A stretch of DNA of 64,000 nt. Origin: Nocardia asteroides. GTDB lineage: Bacteria > Actinomycetota > Actinomycetes > Mycobacteriales > Mycobacteriaceae. Positions within the stretch are counted from its first letter, which is position 1, and every line of letters begins with the position of its first letter. The position numbers and the translations under genes were made by a program. Location of the stretch: assembly GCF_900637185.1 (NCBI RefSeq), contig NZ_LR134352.1:1426001-1490000 (forward strand). The letters run 5' to 3'. This document shows positions 24,856 to 33,892 of the stretch, one piece after another. Below the pieces are notes generated by a model that was not told the origin of the DNA, did no database searches, and saw only the letters and a program-made list of their open reading frames with translations.

Positions 24856-26169
24856 TTGTCGTCGACGGAACAGCCCGTGCGGGTGGAGTATGTGACCGAT
24901 CCGGCGGCAGCGATGTCCCGCCTGGCAGCGGCCGACCGGTTCGGTGAGTACGTGATGTACGAGCAGCCCGGCGAATGGGTGTTCGCCGCGGATCCGCTGG
25001 GCAGCGTCGAGCTCGACGCGGGCGAACTGCGGGTGGTGTGGGGCGGCGAGACCACCGCCCGCGCGTGGACCGGCAGCCCCGCCCAGGTGGTGGACGCCGC
25101 GCTGGCCGAACTGCCACTGGATGGCCGCAATGCCTTCGGCTGGATCGGGTTCGAATTCTGCGCCTATTCGCTGCGGGCCACCAGCTATCTCAACCGGCTG
25201 ACCTCGCTGGCCCACCTGATGATCCCGCGCATCGAGGTGCGCATCGACGCCTCCGGCGTGCGGATCAGTGGTGCGACCCCGGCCGAGGCCTGCGACATCC
25301 ACGATCTGATCGCCGAGTCGCAGGGCACCGAACTGCCGGTCGCGCATCCGGTGGACGTGCGCCCCGATCCCACCGACTACCAGGGTCGCGTCGCCACCGC
25401 GGTCGCCGAGATCCATGCCGGTGACTACCAGAAGGTGATCCTGTCGCGGAAGGTCGACCTGCCCTTCGCGGTCGACGTGCCCGCCACCTATCGCCTCGGC
25501 CGGGCCAACAACACCCCGGCGCGCTCGTTCCTGCTGCGCCTGGGCGGGCTCGAGGCCGCGGGCTTCAGCCCCGAACTGGTGGCCTCGGTCGACGACGATC
25601 GCGTCGTCACCACCGAGCCGCTCGCGGGCACCAGGGCCTTCGGCCTCGGCGTCGAAGCCGACGACGCCGCCCGCGCCGACCTGCTCGCCGACCCCAAGGA
25701 GATCGTGGAGCACGCGATCTCGGTGCAGACCTCCTTCGCCGAGATCACCGCGGTCGCCACCCCCGGCACGCCCGCCGTCTCCGACTTCATGGCGGTGCGC
25801 GAGCGCGGCAGCGTGCAGCACCTGGCTTCCACCGTGCGCGGCACCCTGGCCCCCGACCGCACCAGCTGGGACGCGCTCGAGGTGCTGTTCCCGTCGGTGA
25901 CCGCCTCCGGCATCCCCAAGCGTGAGGGCGTCGACTCGGTCTTCCGCAACGACCACGACCCGCGCGGCCTGTACTCCGGTGCGGTGGTGTGCGTTTCCCC
26001 CACCGGCGCACTCGAGGCGACCCTGGTCCTGCGCGCGATCTACCAGACCGGCGAGGGCGCGTGGCTGCGCGCGGGGGCCGGCGTGGTCGGCCAGTCCCGC
26101 CCGGAACGCGAGTTCGAGGAGACCTGCGAAAAGCTGGGCAGCGTAGCGCCTTACGTCGTCAAGGCCTGA
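24856..26169 (+). CDS. nbtS: Salicylate synthase (MbtI type, nocobactin NbtS-like)
   Basis: A 437-residue magnesium enzyme that turns chorismate into salicylate through isochorismate, the first step of mycobactin/nocobactin siderophores. It follows M. tuberculosis MbtI closely: YQKVILSRKVDLPF, SFLLRLGG, TTEPLAGTRAFG, KEIVEHAISVQTSFAEI, SGIPKREGVDS, GLYSGAVV and PEREFEETCEKL near the end. The TTG at 24856, four bases after GGAGG, is the best start; an internal ATG at 24913 would remove the first strand. Two iron boxes lie in the promoter. It converges on the salicylate-AMP ligase gene across a strong terminator. Confidence 0.93.
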   Translation: MSSTEQPVRVEYVTDPAAAMSRLAAADRFGEYVMYEQPGEWVFAADPLGSVELDAGELRVVWGGETTARAWTGSPAQVVDAALAELPLDGRNAFGWIGFEFCAYSLRATSYLNRLTSLAHLMIPRIEVRIDASGVRISGATPAEACDIHDLIAESQGTELPVAHPVDVRPDPTDYQGRVATAVAEIHAGDYQKVILSRKVDLPFAVDVPATYRLGRANNTPARSFLLRLGGLEAAGFSPELVASVDDDRVVTTEPLAGTRAFGLGVEADDAARADLLADPKEIVEHAISVQTSFAEITAVATPGTPAVSDFMAVRERGSVQHLASTVRGTLAPDRTSWDALEVLFPSVTASGIPKREGVDSVFRNDHDPRGLYSGAVVCVSPTGALEATLVLRAIYQTGEGAWLRAGAGVVGQSRPEREFEETCEKLGSVAPYVVKA

Positions 26170-26185
26170 TTGCCGGCCGAACCAG

Positions 26186-26222
26186 AACGGCGGCCCACCG
26201 GTTTCGGTGGGCCGCCGTTTTC
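26186..26222. terminator. Bidirectional hairpin terminator
   Basis: A 15-bp perfect stem (AACGGCGGCCCACCG and its complement) with loop GTTT, followed by TTTT. It lies between the converging salicylate synthase and salicylate-AMP ligase genes. Confidence 0.85.
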
Positions 26223-26232
26223 GTGGGCGGGG

Positions 26233-27849
26233 TCAGCCGTGGAGGGCGCGCAGGGCCTTCTTGTCGATCTTGCCGACGGCGGTGATCGGGAGGGAATCGG
26301 CTTGGCGGACAACGTCGGGCAGTTTGTAGGTGGCCAGGCCGCGTTCGGTGAGGAAGAGCTTGAGTTCGCCCAAACTGGGGAGTTCGCCGGTGACGACCAG
26401 GACCACGCAGGCCTTCTCGCCGAGGGCGGCGTCGGGCAGGCCGACGGCGGCGGCGTGGCGGACGGCGGGGTGGGCGAGCAGGTGTTCCTCGAGTTCGTCG
26501 CAGGAGATGTTCTCGCCGCCGCGGTTGATCACGTCTTTGATCCGGCCGCTCACCACCAGGTGCCCGCTGGGCAGCTGCCGCACCAGATCGCCGCTGCGGT
26601 AGAAGCCGTCGGGGGTGAAGGCGCGCGCGTTGTGTTCGGGCGCGCGGTAGTACCCGCGCAGGGTGTAGGGGCCGCGGGTGAGCAGTTCGCCCTCCTCGCC
26701 GGGCGCCACGTCCGCGCCCTCGGCGTCGACCACGCGCAGTTCGTCGGCGGGGGAGAGCGGGCGGCCCTGGGTGGTGCAGATCAGTTCGTCGTCATCGTCG
26801 AGGCGGGTGAAGTTGAGCAGGCCCTCGGCCATGCCGAACACCTGCTGCAGCCGGCAGTTCAGTGCCGGTTCCACGTCGCGGGCGTTGACCTCGGCCAGCC
26901 GGGCGCCGCCGACCTGGAGCAGCCGCAGCGAACTCAGATCCGCGTCCTCCCAGTCCACCGCCGCGCTCCAGAGCTGGGCCAGCGGCGGGACGAGCGCGGT
27001 GACGGTGACCTGGTGCCGCTCGATCGCGGCGAAGGCGGCCTCCGGGCTCGGATCGAGGGTGAACGCGATCGCGCCGCCGGTGGCGACGGTGCCGAGGATG
27101 CCGGGGCAGGCCAGCGGGAAGTTGTGCGCGGCGGGCAGCGCGGCCAGGTAGACGTCGTCGGCGGTGAGCGCGCAGACCTCGGCACTCGCGGTGGCGTTGT
27201 AGACGTAGTCGTCGTGGGTGCGGGCGATGAGCTTGGGCAGGCCGGTGGTGCCGCCGGAGACCAGCATCAGCGCGATCTCGGCCGGGTCGATCTCGGGCAG
27301 CGAAGCACCGTCGCGCGCGATCGAATCCAGCGCGGTGAAGGCGCCCGGGTCACCGGCGACCAGCACGTGGCGCAGCGAGGGCACCGCCGCCCGCACCGTC
27401 GCGGCGAGCTCGCGGTAGTCGAAATCGCCCAGGGTGTCGGGGATCAGGTAGGCCACCGCGCCGGACAGCGCGGCCAGGTGCTCGATCTCGGCACGGCGGT
27501 GGGCGGGCAGGGTGAGCACCGGGATGATGCCCGCGCGCAGCAGGCCGAACAGCGCGGTGGCGAAGACGGGGATGTTCGGCAGCTGCACGATCACCCGGTC
27601 GCCGGGGTTGATGCCGAGGGCGAGCAGGCCGTGCGCCATCCGGTCGGCGGCCGCGTCGAGTTCGGCGTAGGTCTGCGGACCGGTGCCGCCGAGGACGGCG
27701 GGGCGCTGCGGCTGGGTGCGGGCGGAGTCGCGCAGCAGGTCGCCGAGGGTGCGGCCGGTCCAGTAGCCCGCGGCGCGGTAGTCCCGCGCGGCCTCGTCGG
27801 GGAACGGGACGTAGCCCTCGCGGTGGCTTGCGGCCGATGTCGACGTCAC
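26233..27849 (-). CDS. mbtA: Salicylate-AMP ligase (MbtA type) for siderophore synthesis
   Basis: A 538-residue stand-alone adenylation enzyme that activates salicylate as its AMP ester and loads it on an aryl carrier protein. The P-loop-like motif is VSGGTTGLPKLIARTHDDY, as in MbtA/EntE aryl-acid ligases; later motifs are YRSGDLVRQ, SGRIKDVINRGGENIS and the catalytic lysine region GKIDKKALR. The GTG at 27849 (VTSTSAASH) is chosen because GAGG precedes it and the family begins there; the frame stays open further upstream across the next gene but that is chance. It diverges from the NRPS gene, with one iron box between them. Confidence 0.9.
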   Translation of the reverse strand: MTSTSAASHREGYVPFPDEAARDYRAAGYWTGRTLGDLLRDSARTQPQRPAVLGGTGPQTYAELDAAADRMAHGLLALGINPGDRVIVQLPNIPVFATALFGLLRAGIIPVLTLPAHRRAEIEHLAALSGAVAYLIPDTLGDFDYRELAATVRAAVPSLRHVLVAGDPGAFTALDSIARDGASLPEIDPAEIALMLVSGGTTGLPKLIARTHDDYVYNATASAEVCALTADDVYLAALPAAHNFPLACPGILGTVATGGAIAFTLDPSPEAAFAAIERHQVTVTALVPPLAQLWSAAVDWEDADLSSLRLLQVGGARLAEVNARDVEPALNCRLQQVFGMAEGLLNFTRLDDDDELICTTQGRPLSPADELRVVDAEGADVAPGEEGELLTRGPYTLRGYYRAPEHNARAFTPDGFYRSGDLVRQLPSGHLVVSGRIKDVINRGGENISCDELEEHLLAHPAVRHAAAVGLPDAALGEKACVVLVVTGELPSLGELKLFLTERGLATYKLPDVVRQADSLPITAVGKIDKKALRALHG

Positions 27850-27947
27850 GTCTGCCTCACTGTCTCGATGCGGCCGGCGCCGCGGTGTGCTCCGCCCTGG
27901 CGAGCCGGGAACGCGGTTCGGCGGTCCAGGCGACAGGGTAACCTTCC

Positions 27948-27966
27948 ATAGGTTAGGCAACCCTAT
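27948..27966. promoter_or_regulatory. IdeR/DtxR-type iron box between divergent siderophore genes
   Basis: ATAGGTTAGGCAACCCTAT matches 15 of 19 consensus positions and is nearly palindromic. It lies 99 bases before the ligase GTG and 77 bases before the NRPS ATG, so one bound regulator could repress both when iron is plentiful. Confidence 0.75.
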
Positions 27967-28042
27967 CTCAATGGAGTAGGCTGCCGCCGGGCAGTACCGA
28001 ATCCGTTCGAACAGGGACGGCGAGCAAGGAGTGAATCGGCAG

Positions 28043-31000
28043 ATGGACACAGCACCCGACGGCGTCGTGATCGACCGTGCCGAGATCCGTGCCGCGATCG
28101 CCCGCCACCTCGACCTCACTCCCGAGGAGGTGGCCGACGCCACCGACCTCATCCAGCTCGGCCTCGACTCGATCCGCACCATGAAGCTCGCCGGCGGCTG
28201 GCGCAAGCGCGGCATCGCGGTGAACTTCGCGCTGCTCGCGGCGCATCCGACCGTCGACGCGTGGTTCGCCCTGCTCAACGGCGGCGATCCGGAGAACCCG
28301 CCCGCCGAGCCGAGCGCGCCGGCCGCGCCCGCGGACGACAGCGATTCGCCCGCAACCGAATCCGTGATCGTCCCGGACGACGGCACCCCGTTCGCGCTGG
28401 CCCCGATGCAGCACGCCTACTGGATCGGCCGCTCCGACGGCCAGGAACTCGGCGGCGTCGCCGCGCACCTCTACGTCGAATTCGACGGCGCCGAGGTCGA
28501 TCCCGAACGCCTGGAACGGGCCGTGGAGCAACTGCTCGCCCGTCATCCGATGCTGCGCACCCGGTTCCTGCCCGACGGCACCCAGCAGACCATGGACCGC
28601 CCCGGCCGCCCGGTGTACAGCGTCGCCGACCTGCGCGGCCTGCCCGTGGCGGAGGCGGAGCAGCGACTCGAGGAACTGCGCGCCGCGCGCACCCATCAGC
28701 GCATGGCGGTCCAGGACGGCCAGGTCATCGATATCGCGCTGTCCCGGTTGGCCGGTGGCCGCACCCGCCTGCACCTCGATGTCGACATGCTCGCCGCCGA
28801 CGCGATGAGCTACCGCGTCCTCATCACCGACCTGGCCCGGCTCTACCACGGTGAGCAGCTGCCGCCGCAGGACTACACCTTCCGCCAGTACCTGGCCGAG
28901 CACCCCGCGGGCACCGGCGACGAGCACGCCCGCGACCGCGCCTGGTGGCAGGACCGCCTGGGCGAACTCCCCGGCTCGCCGGAACTGCCGCAGTCCCCGC
29001 ACATCGCCGACCCCAGCCGGACCGTCCGCCTGCACCGCTGGCTGTCGCCGGAGGCCAAGGTGCAGGTGTTCGACGCCGCCCACGCGCGCGGCATCACCCC
29101 GGCCATGGCGCTGGCCTCGGTCTTCGCCGAGACCATCGGCGGCTGGTCGGCGCAGCGCCGGTTCCTGCTGAATCTGCCGCTGTTCCACCGTGAACCGGTG
29201 CACCCGCAGGTCGACGGCGTCGTCGGCGACTTCACCTCCTCGGTGCTGCTCGAAGTCGACGTCACCGAGCCCGCCACCGTCGCCGACCGGGCCCTGGCCC
29301 TGCAGCAGCGCCTGCACGAGGCGGGCGCGCACTCGGCGTACTCCGGCTTGGAGGTGCTGCGTGACCTGGGCCGGCACCGCGGCGAGCCGGTGCTGGCGCC
29401 CATCGTCTACACCAGTGCGCTGAACCTGGGCGAACTGTTCGCCGACACCGTCACCGAGACCTTCGGCGAGCCGGTCTGGATCATCTCGCAGGGCCCGCAG
29501 GTGCTGCTCGACGCGCAGATCACCGAGGTCCGCGGCGGCCTGCTGCTCAACTGGGACATCCGCGAATCGGCCTTCCCCGCCGGCATGGTCGAGACCATGT
29601 TCACCCGCTACATCGACGCCATCGAACGGCTCGGTCACGCGGGCTGGCAGGCCGAGGCGGGGGTGCGAATTCCCGTGGAGCAGGCCGCGACTCGGGCTCG
29701 GGTCAATGCCACGGCGGGTCCGGTCAGCGGTGGCCTGCTGCACACCGGCTTCTTCGCCAATGCCGCGACCAACCCGTCCGCACCCGCGGTGATCTGGGAG
29801 CCCGCCGGGCAGCTGACCTACGGCGAGCTGGCCGCCGACGCGCTGGCCGTCGCGGGCGCGCTGCGCGAAGCCGGTGTGGCGCCGGGTGATTCGGTCGCGG
29901 TGCAGCTGCCCAAGGGGCCGGATCAGGTCGTCGCGGTGCTCGGTGTGCTGGCGGCGGGCGCGGTGTACGTGCCGATCGGCTTCGACCAGCCCGCCGCCCG
30001 CCGCGCGGAGATCCTGCGCACCGCCGACGCGGTCGCGGTGCTCACCGTCGGCGGCGCGCAGATCCCCGACGCGCGCGCGATCGATCTGGCCGAGGCCCGC
30101 CAGCACGCGGAACCGTTGGCACGCCCCGTCTTCGGCGATCCGGAGAACATCGCCTACGTGCTGTTCACCTCCGGCTCCACCGGCAAGCCCAAGGGCGTCG
30201 AGGTCCCGCATCGCGCCGCGATGAACACCATCGACGACCTGAACGAGCGCTTCGGACTCGGCGCGGGCGATCGCGCGCTGGCCCTGTCGGCGCTGGAGTT
30301 CGACCTCTCCGTCTACGACATCTTCGGCCTGCTCGCGGTGGGCGGCGCGGTCGTCGCCGTGGACGACACCCAGCGCGCCGACCCCGCCCGGTGGGTGGAA
30401 CTGATCCGCCGCCACCGGGTTTCGATGCTCAACTGCGTGCCGAGCCTGCTCGACATGCTGCTCACCGCGACCGCGGGGGAGACGCTGCCGTCGCTGCGCA
30501 CGGTGATCCTCGGCGGCGACTGGGTCGACGTGGCCCTGCCCGCGCGCCTGGCCGCGGTGGCGCCGGAGTGCCGCTTCGCCGGCCTCGGCGGCGCCACCGA
30601 GACCGCGATCCACTCGACCATCTGCGAGGTCGTCGGCGGACAGGTTCCGGCCGAGTGGGGCGCGGTGCCCTACGGCACCCCGCTGCGCAATGTGCAGTGC
30701 CGGGTCGTCGGCCCGGCGGGCAACGACTGCCCGGACTGGGTCACCGGTGAGCTGTGGATCGGTGGGGACGGCGTGGCCGCGGGCTATCGCGCCGATCCCG
30801 AGCGCACCGCCGACCGGTTCGTCACCCACGAGGGTCTGCGCTGGTACCGCACCGGCGACCTGGCCCGCTACCTGCCCGACGGCGGCCTGGAATTCCTCGG
30901 CCGCGCCGATCACCAGGTGAAGATCCGCGGCTACCGCGTCGAACTCGGTGAGGTGGAGAGCGCCCTGCGCGCGGTGCCCGGCATCCGGCACGCGGTCGCC

Positions 31001-31558
31001 GCGGTGGTCGGCACCGCCGCGCCGAAGCTCGTCGCCGCGATCGTCGCCACCCCGGGCACCGCCCTCGACCCCGACGCCGTGCTGACCGCCACCGGCGAGC
31101 TGGTGCCCGCCTACATGGTGCCGACCCGGCTCGAGCTGCTCGCCGAACTCCCGCTCACCTCGAACGCCAAGCCGGACCGCAAGGCGGTGCGCGCCGTGCT
31201 CGAGCGCGGCGAGACCGCGACGGAGTTCGTCGCGCCGCGGACCGACCTGGAACGCGCGCTCGCCGCGGTCGTCGGCGAGGTGCTGGGAGTCGAGCGGATC
31301 GGCGTCACCGACGACTTCTTCGCCCTCGGCGGCGACTCGGTGCTGGCCACCACCGCCGTGGCCCGCGTCCGCGAATGGCTCGACGCGCCCGACACGGTGG
31401 TGGCCGACCTGTTCACCGCCCGCGGCGTCGCCGGGCTGGCCGCGCGGATGCTGGAGCGGGAGACCGCGGCCGGCGCCACGGGCAGGCTCGACGCGGTCGC
31501 CGCGATGTACCTCGAGGTCGCGGCGATGACCGACGAGGAGATCCTGGCCCAGTCCTGA
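28043..31558 (+). CDS. Siderophore NRPS, ArCP-Cy-A-PCP (MbtB-like phenyloxazoline synthase, no thioesterase)
   Basis: A 1171-residue synthetase. Domains in order: aryl carrier (LGLDSIRT, phosphopantetheine Ser43), condensation/cyclisation (from about 115, with the DxxxxDxxS motif DMLAADAMS near 246), adenylation (from about 570; FTSGSTGKPKG near 708, FDLSVYDIFG, GGATETAIHST) and a peptidyl carrier (GGDSVLATT near 1096). It should accept salicylate on the ArCP and make a hydroxyphenyl-oxazoline or -thiazoline ring from Ser, Thr or Cys. My hand reading of the binding pocket (about D-L-Y-N-L-G-L-I-H) does not fix which. There is no terminal thioesterase, so the intermediate must pass to partners encoded elsewhere. 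Start: ATG 28043, 11 bases after AAGGAG; GTG 28031 is possible. Confidence 0.9.
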   Translation: MDTAPDGVVIDRAEIRAAIARHLDLTPEEVADATDLIQLGLDSIRTMKLAGGWRKRGIAVNFALLAAHPTVDAWFALLNGGDPENPPAEPSAPAAPADDSDSPATESVIVPDDGTPFALAPMQHAYWIGRSDGQELGGVAAHLYVEFDGAEVDPERLERAVEQLLARHPMLRTRFLPDGTQQTMDRPGRPVYSVADLRGLPVAEAEQRLEELRAARTHQRMAVQDGQVIDIALSRLAGGRTRLHLDVDMLAADAMSYRVLITDLARLYHGEQLPPQDYTFRQYLAEHPAGTGDEHARDRAWWQDRLGELPGSPELPQSPHIADPSRTVRLHRWLSPEAKVQVFDAAHARGITPAMALASVFAETIGGWSAQRRFLLNLPLFHREPVHPQVDGVVGDFTSSVLLEVDVTEPATVADRALALQQRLHEAGAHSAYSGLEVLRDLGRHRGEPVLAPIVYTSALNLGELFADTVTETFGEPVWIISQGPQVLLDAQITEVRGGLLLNWDIRESAFPAGMVETMFTRYIDAIERLGHAGWQAEAGVRIPVEQAATRARVNATAGPVSGGLLHTGFFANAATNPSAPAVIWEPAGQLTYGELAADALAVAGALREAGVAPGDSVAVQLPKGPDQVVAVLGVLAAGAVYVPIGFDQPAARRAEILRTADAVAVLTVGGAQIPDARAIDLAEARQHAEPLARPVFGDPENIAYVLFTSGSTGKPKGVEVPHRAAMNTIDDLNERFGLGAGDRALALSALEFDLSVYDIFGLLAVGGAVVAVDDTQRADPARWVELIRRHRVSMLNCVPSLLDMLLTATAGETLPSLRTVILGGDWVDVALPARLAAVAPECRFAGLGGATETAIHSTICEVVGGQVPAEWGAVPYGTPLRNVQCRVVGPAGNDCPDWVTGELWIGGDGVAAGYRADPERTADRFVTHEGLRWYRTGDLARYLPDGGLEFLGRADHQVKIRGYRVELGEVESALRAVPGIRHAVAAVVGTAAPKLVAAIVATPGTALDPDAVLTATGELVPAYMVPTRLELLAELPLTSNAKPDRKAVRAVLERGETATEFVAPRTDLERALAAVVGEVLGVERIGVTDDFFALGGDSVLATTAVARVREWLDAPDTVVADLFTARGVAGLAARMLERETAAGATGRLDAVAAMYLEVAAMTDEEILAQS

Positions 31559-31564
31559 TGTCCG

Positions 31565-31591
31565 GAGCCGGTGCGAACCACGCACCGGCTC
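31565..31591 (+). terminator. Hairpin terminator after the NRPS gene
   Basis: An 11-bp stem (GAGCCGGTGCG with CGCACCGGCTC), loop AACCA, followed by TTGT. It ends the siderophore unit six bases after the NRPS stop. Confidence 0.75.
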
Positions 31592-31634
31592 TTGTCGATT
31601 CGCGATTTTCCCAGGTCGACGTAGAATTTCGCCG

Positions 31635-32498
31635 GTGAGCAAGTGGACTACCGCTAACCTGCCCGACCAGACCGGCCGCACCATCGTCGTCACCGGAGCC
31701 AACAGTGGCTTAGGCGCCGCCACCACGCGCGCGCTCGCCGCCGCGGGCGCCCAGGTGATCCTGGCCTGCCGAGATACCGGCAAGGCGGAGCGGGTCGCGG
31801 CGAGTCTGCCGGGCGAGACCGAGGTCCGCGAGCTCGACCTGGCCAACCTGAACTCGGTCCGTGCCTTCGCCGACTCGCTCGACCGCGTCGACGTGCTGAT
31901 CAACAACGCGGGCGTGATGGCGCTGCCCCTGCGCCGCACCGCCGACGGCTTCGAGATGCAGTTCGGCACCAACCACCTGGGCCATTTCGCCCTCACCAAC
32001 CTGCTGCTCGACCGGATCACCGACCGCGTCGTCACCGTCTCCAGCGGCGCGCACCGGGTCGGCCGGATCGACCTGGACGACCCCAACTGGGAGCGCCGCC
32101 GCTACGACCGCTGGCTGGCCTACGGCCAGTCCAAGCTGGCCAATCTGATGTTCGCCTACGAGCTGCAGCGCAGGCTGGCCGGTGAGGGTTCCGCGGTGGT
32201 CTCGGTGGCCGCGCACCCCGGCTACGCCGCCACCGAACTGATGTCGCACACCGAGTCCGTCCAGGACGCGATCATGTGGCTGGGCAACCGGACGCTGGCC
32301 CAGAGCGCCGCGCAGGGCGCGCTGCCGACCCTGTTCGCGGCCACCGCCGACATCGTGCCCGGCGCCTTCTACGGCCCCGACGGCCTGCTCGGCCTGCGCG
32401 GGTACCCGGCCCGCTGCGGCAGCAATGCCGCGTCCAAGGACCGCGCCGTCGCGGCCGAGCTGTGGGAGCTGTCCGAGAAGCTCTGCGGCCTGATCTGA
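31635..32498 (+). CDS. Short-chain dehydrogenase/reductase (retinol-dehydrogenase-like)
   Basis: A 287-residue NAD(P)-dependent oxidoreductase. Classical SDR motifs are present: TGANSGLG (cofactor binding, residues 20-27), NNAGVM, the catalytic Ser in VSSGAH, and YGQSK with the catalytic Tyr and Lys. The NHLGHFALT segment and the DLDDPNW insert place it with the retinol/WW-domain oxidoreductase-like group, whose bacterial substrates are mostly unknown. The GTG start at 31635 gives the usual short lead before the Rossmann strand. It lies between the siderophore NRPS terminator and the ECF41-type promoter and is probably a single transcript. Confidence 0.85.
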   Translation: MSKWTTANLPDQTGRTIVVTGANSGLGAATTRALAAAGAQVILACRDTGKAERVAASLPGETEVRELDLANLNSVRAFADSLDRVDVLINNAGVMALPLRRTADGFEMQFGTNHLGHFALTNLLLDRITDRVVTVSSGAHRVGRIDLDDPNWERRRYDRWLAYGQSKLANLMFAYELQRRLAGEGSAVVSVAAHPGYAATELMSHTESVQDAIMWLGNRTLAQSAAQGALPTLFAATADIVPGAFYGPDGLLGLRGYPARCGSNAASKDRAVAAELWELSEKLCGLI

Positions 32499-32527
32499 AA
32501 CCGGGTGACCGGCATCACATTCGGTGA

Positions 32528-32554
32528 TGTCACACGCGCGGTGGCTCCGTCGTC
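32528..32554 (+). promoter_or_regulatory. ECF41-type sigma factor promoter
   Basis: TGTCACA at 32528-32534, a 16-base spacer, and CGTC at 32551-32554 fit exactly the ECF41 promoter pattern as I remember it. It lies 38 bases upstream of the AhpD-like gene, the kind of gene ECF41 factors typically drive. Confidence 0.65.
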
Positions 32555-32592
32555 CTCTCTGTAGAACCCCACGGAACGACGAAGGAGCCATC

Positions 32593-33063
32593 ATGGAACC
32601 GCGCTTCAACCTCTTCGGCAACCCGGTCGCCGCCAGCTTCGCCAAGCGACTCACCATGGCGAGCAAGGTGATCGACGACTCCACGCTGGACAAGGCCACC
32701 TACGAGCTGGTGAAGCTGCGCGCCTCGCAGATCAACGGCTGCAGCTACTGCACCGACATGCACTTCAAGGACGCCGTACACGCGGGCGAGTCGGCGACCC
32801 GGCTGAACCTGGTCGCCGCCTGGCGCGAGGCCACCGTCTTCACCGAGGCCGAGCGGGCCGCCCTCGCCCTGACCGAGGAGGCGACCCGCGTCGCCGACGG
32901 CGGCCACGTCACCGACGGGACCTGGGAGCACGTGCGCAAGCACTTCGACGACGACCAGACCGCCGCCCTGATCGCCGCCATCGCGATGATCAACGCGTGG
33001 AACCGGATGAACGCCATCGCCCGGACCCCCGCGGGCGACTACGTCCCCGGCCAGTGGGGCTGA
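32593..33063 (+). CDS. AhpD-like carboxymuconolactone decarboxylase family protein
   Basis: A 156-residue all-helical protein of the AhpD/CMD family. It carries the redox motif CSYCTDMH (CxxC with the downstream His) near residue 52, as in alkylhydroperoxidase AhpD, so a peroxide- or thiol-linked role is more likely than decarboxylation. The ATG at 32593 is preceded by AAGGAG. An ECF41-type promoter lies upstream, and an NmrA-like epimerase-type gene converges on it. CMD and epimerase genes are the usual partners of ECF41 sigma factors; one such factor is encoded at 42.6 kb. Confidence 0.85.
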   Translation: MEPRFNLFGNPVAASFAKRLTMASKVIDDSTLDKATYELVKLRASQINGCSYCTDMHFKDAVHAGESATRLNLVAAWREATVFTEAERAALALTEEATRVADGGHVTDGTWEHVRKHFDDDQTAALIAAIAMINAWNRMNAIARTPAGDYVPGQWG

Positions 33064-33076
33064 CCCGCCCCGGCTC

Positions 33077-33892
33077 CTAGGCCCGGGCGAACCGGTGTCC
33101 GTGTTCGGCCGCCCACTGCGCGAAGGTGCGCGCCGGGCGGCCGAGCACGTGCTCGACCGTCGGATCCACCGTGTACGACTCCGGCTTCGCCTCCGCGTAC
33201 CAGCCGATCACATAGTCGGCGTCGGCCCGCGAGACGCCCGTGGCCAGCAGCCGGTCGACGGCCTGCTGGTGGGTGATCCGGGCGAACTCGATCGGCGTGC
33301 CCGCCGCCTCGGCCAGGATCGCGATGCGCTCGGTGACGGTGAGCGGCGCCGGCCCGGTCAGGTTGTAGGCGCGGCCCTGATGGCCCTCCTCGAGCAGCGC
33401 CACCGCCGCCACCGCGCCGATATCGGCCTCGTGGACCACCGCGCTCGGGTGGTCGTAGGGCTCGCGGACCACGCCGTCGGCCAGGATCGTCTCCCGCCAG
33501 GTGAGCGCGTTCGACATGAACTCCTGCGGCTCCAGCCGCGTCCACTCCACACCGGACTCGGCCACGGCCCGTTCCACCGGCCCGACGCCGCCGCCCCAGA
33601 CCACGGTGATGCGGCGCACGCCCGCGTCGACGGCCCGGCTGATCAGCTCCTGACCCACGTCGGCCAGGCCCGCGGTGACCGTCACGTGCAGCCGGTCGAC
33701 ACCGTGCCAGGCGTCGTCGAGCGTCGCGGGCGCGGTGTGGGTGCCGGTGACCAGCTCCACCTCCGGGCCGAACAGGATGCGCGCGGCATCGGGATCGCGC
33801 GTGAGCGCCTTGACCTTCTCCCCGCGGTCGACGAGTTCGCGGACCACCTGGCGGCCGGTGTTGCCGGTCGCGCCCGTAACCAGTGTTGTCAC
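33077..33892 (-). CDS. NmrA-like NAD(P)-binding protein (atypical SDR)
   Basis: A 271-residue protein with the N-terminal Rossmann motif TLVTGATGNTGRQVVREL and the extended strand pattern of NmrA/HSCARG proteins (ALTRDPDAARILFGPEVELV). It lacks the YxxxK catalytic pair of classical SDRs, so it is either a redox sensor or an epimerase/reductase of atypical type. It converges on the AhpD-like gene with 13 bases between the stops. This pairing fits the CMD-oxidoreductase-epimerase group associated with ECF41 factors, but no ECF41 promoter is seen before this gene. Confidence 0.8.
   Translation of the reverse strand: MTTLVTGATGNTGRQVVRELVDRGEKVKALTRDPDAARILFGPEVELVTGTHTAPATLDDAWHGVDRLHVTVTAGLADVGQELISRAVDAGVRRITVVWGGGVGPVERAVAESGVEWTRLEPQEFMSNALTWRETILADGVVREPYDHPSAVVHEADIGAVAAVALLEEGHQGRAYNLTGPAPLTVTERIAILAEAAGTPIEFARITHQQAVDRLLATGVSRADADYVIGWYAEAKPESYTVDPTVEHVLGRPARTFAQWAAEHGHRFARA

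Noticed and set aside
27968-32086. A 1372-codon minus-strand frame opposite the NRPS and SDR genes
   Set aside because: Antisense to clear NRPS domains; translation is repetitive and unlike any protein.
31635-32498. The SDR as part of the siderophore operon
   Set aside because: A strong terminator separates it from the NRPS gene, no iron box precedes it and the family is not used in mycobactin/nocobactin assembly.
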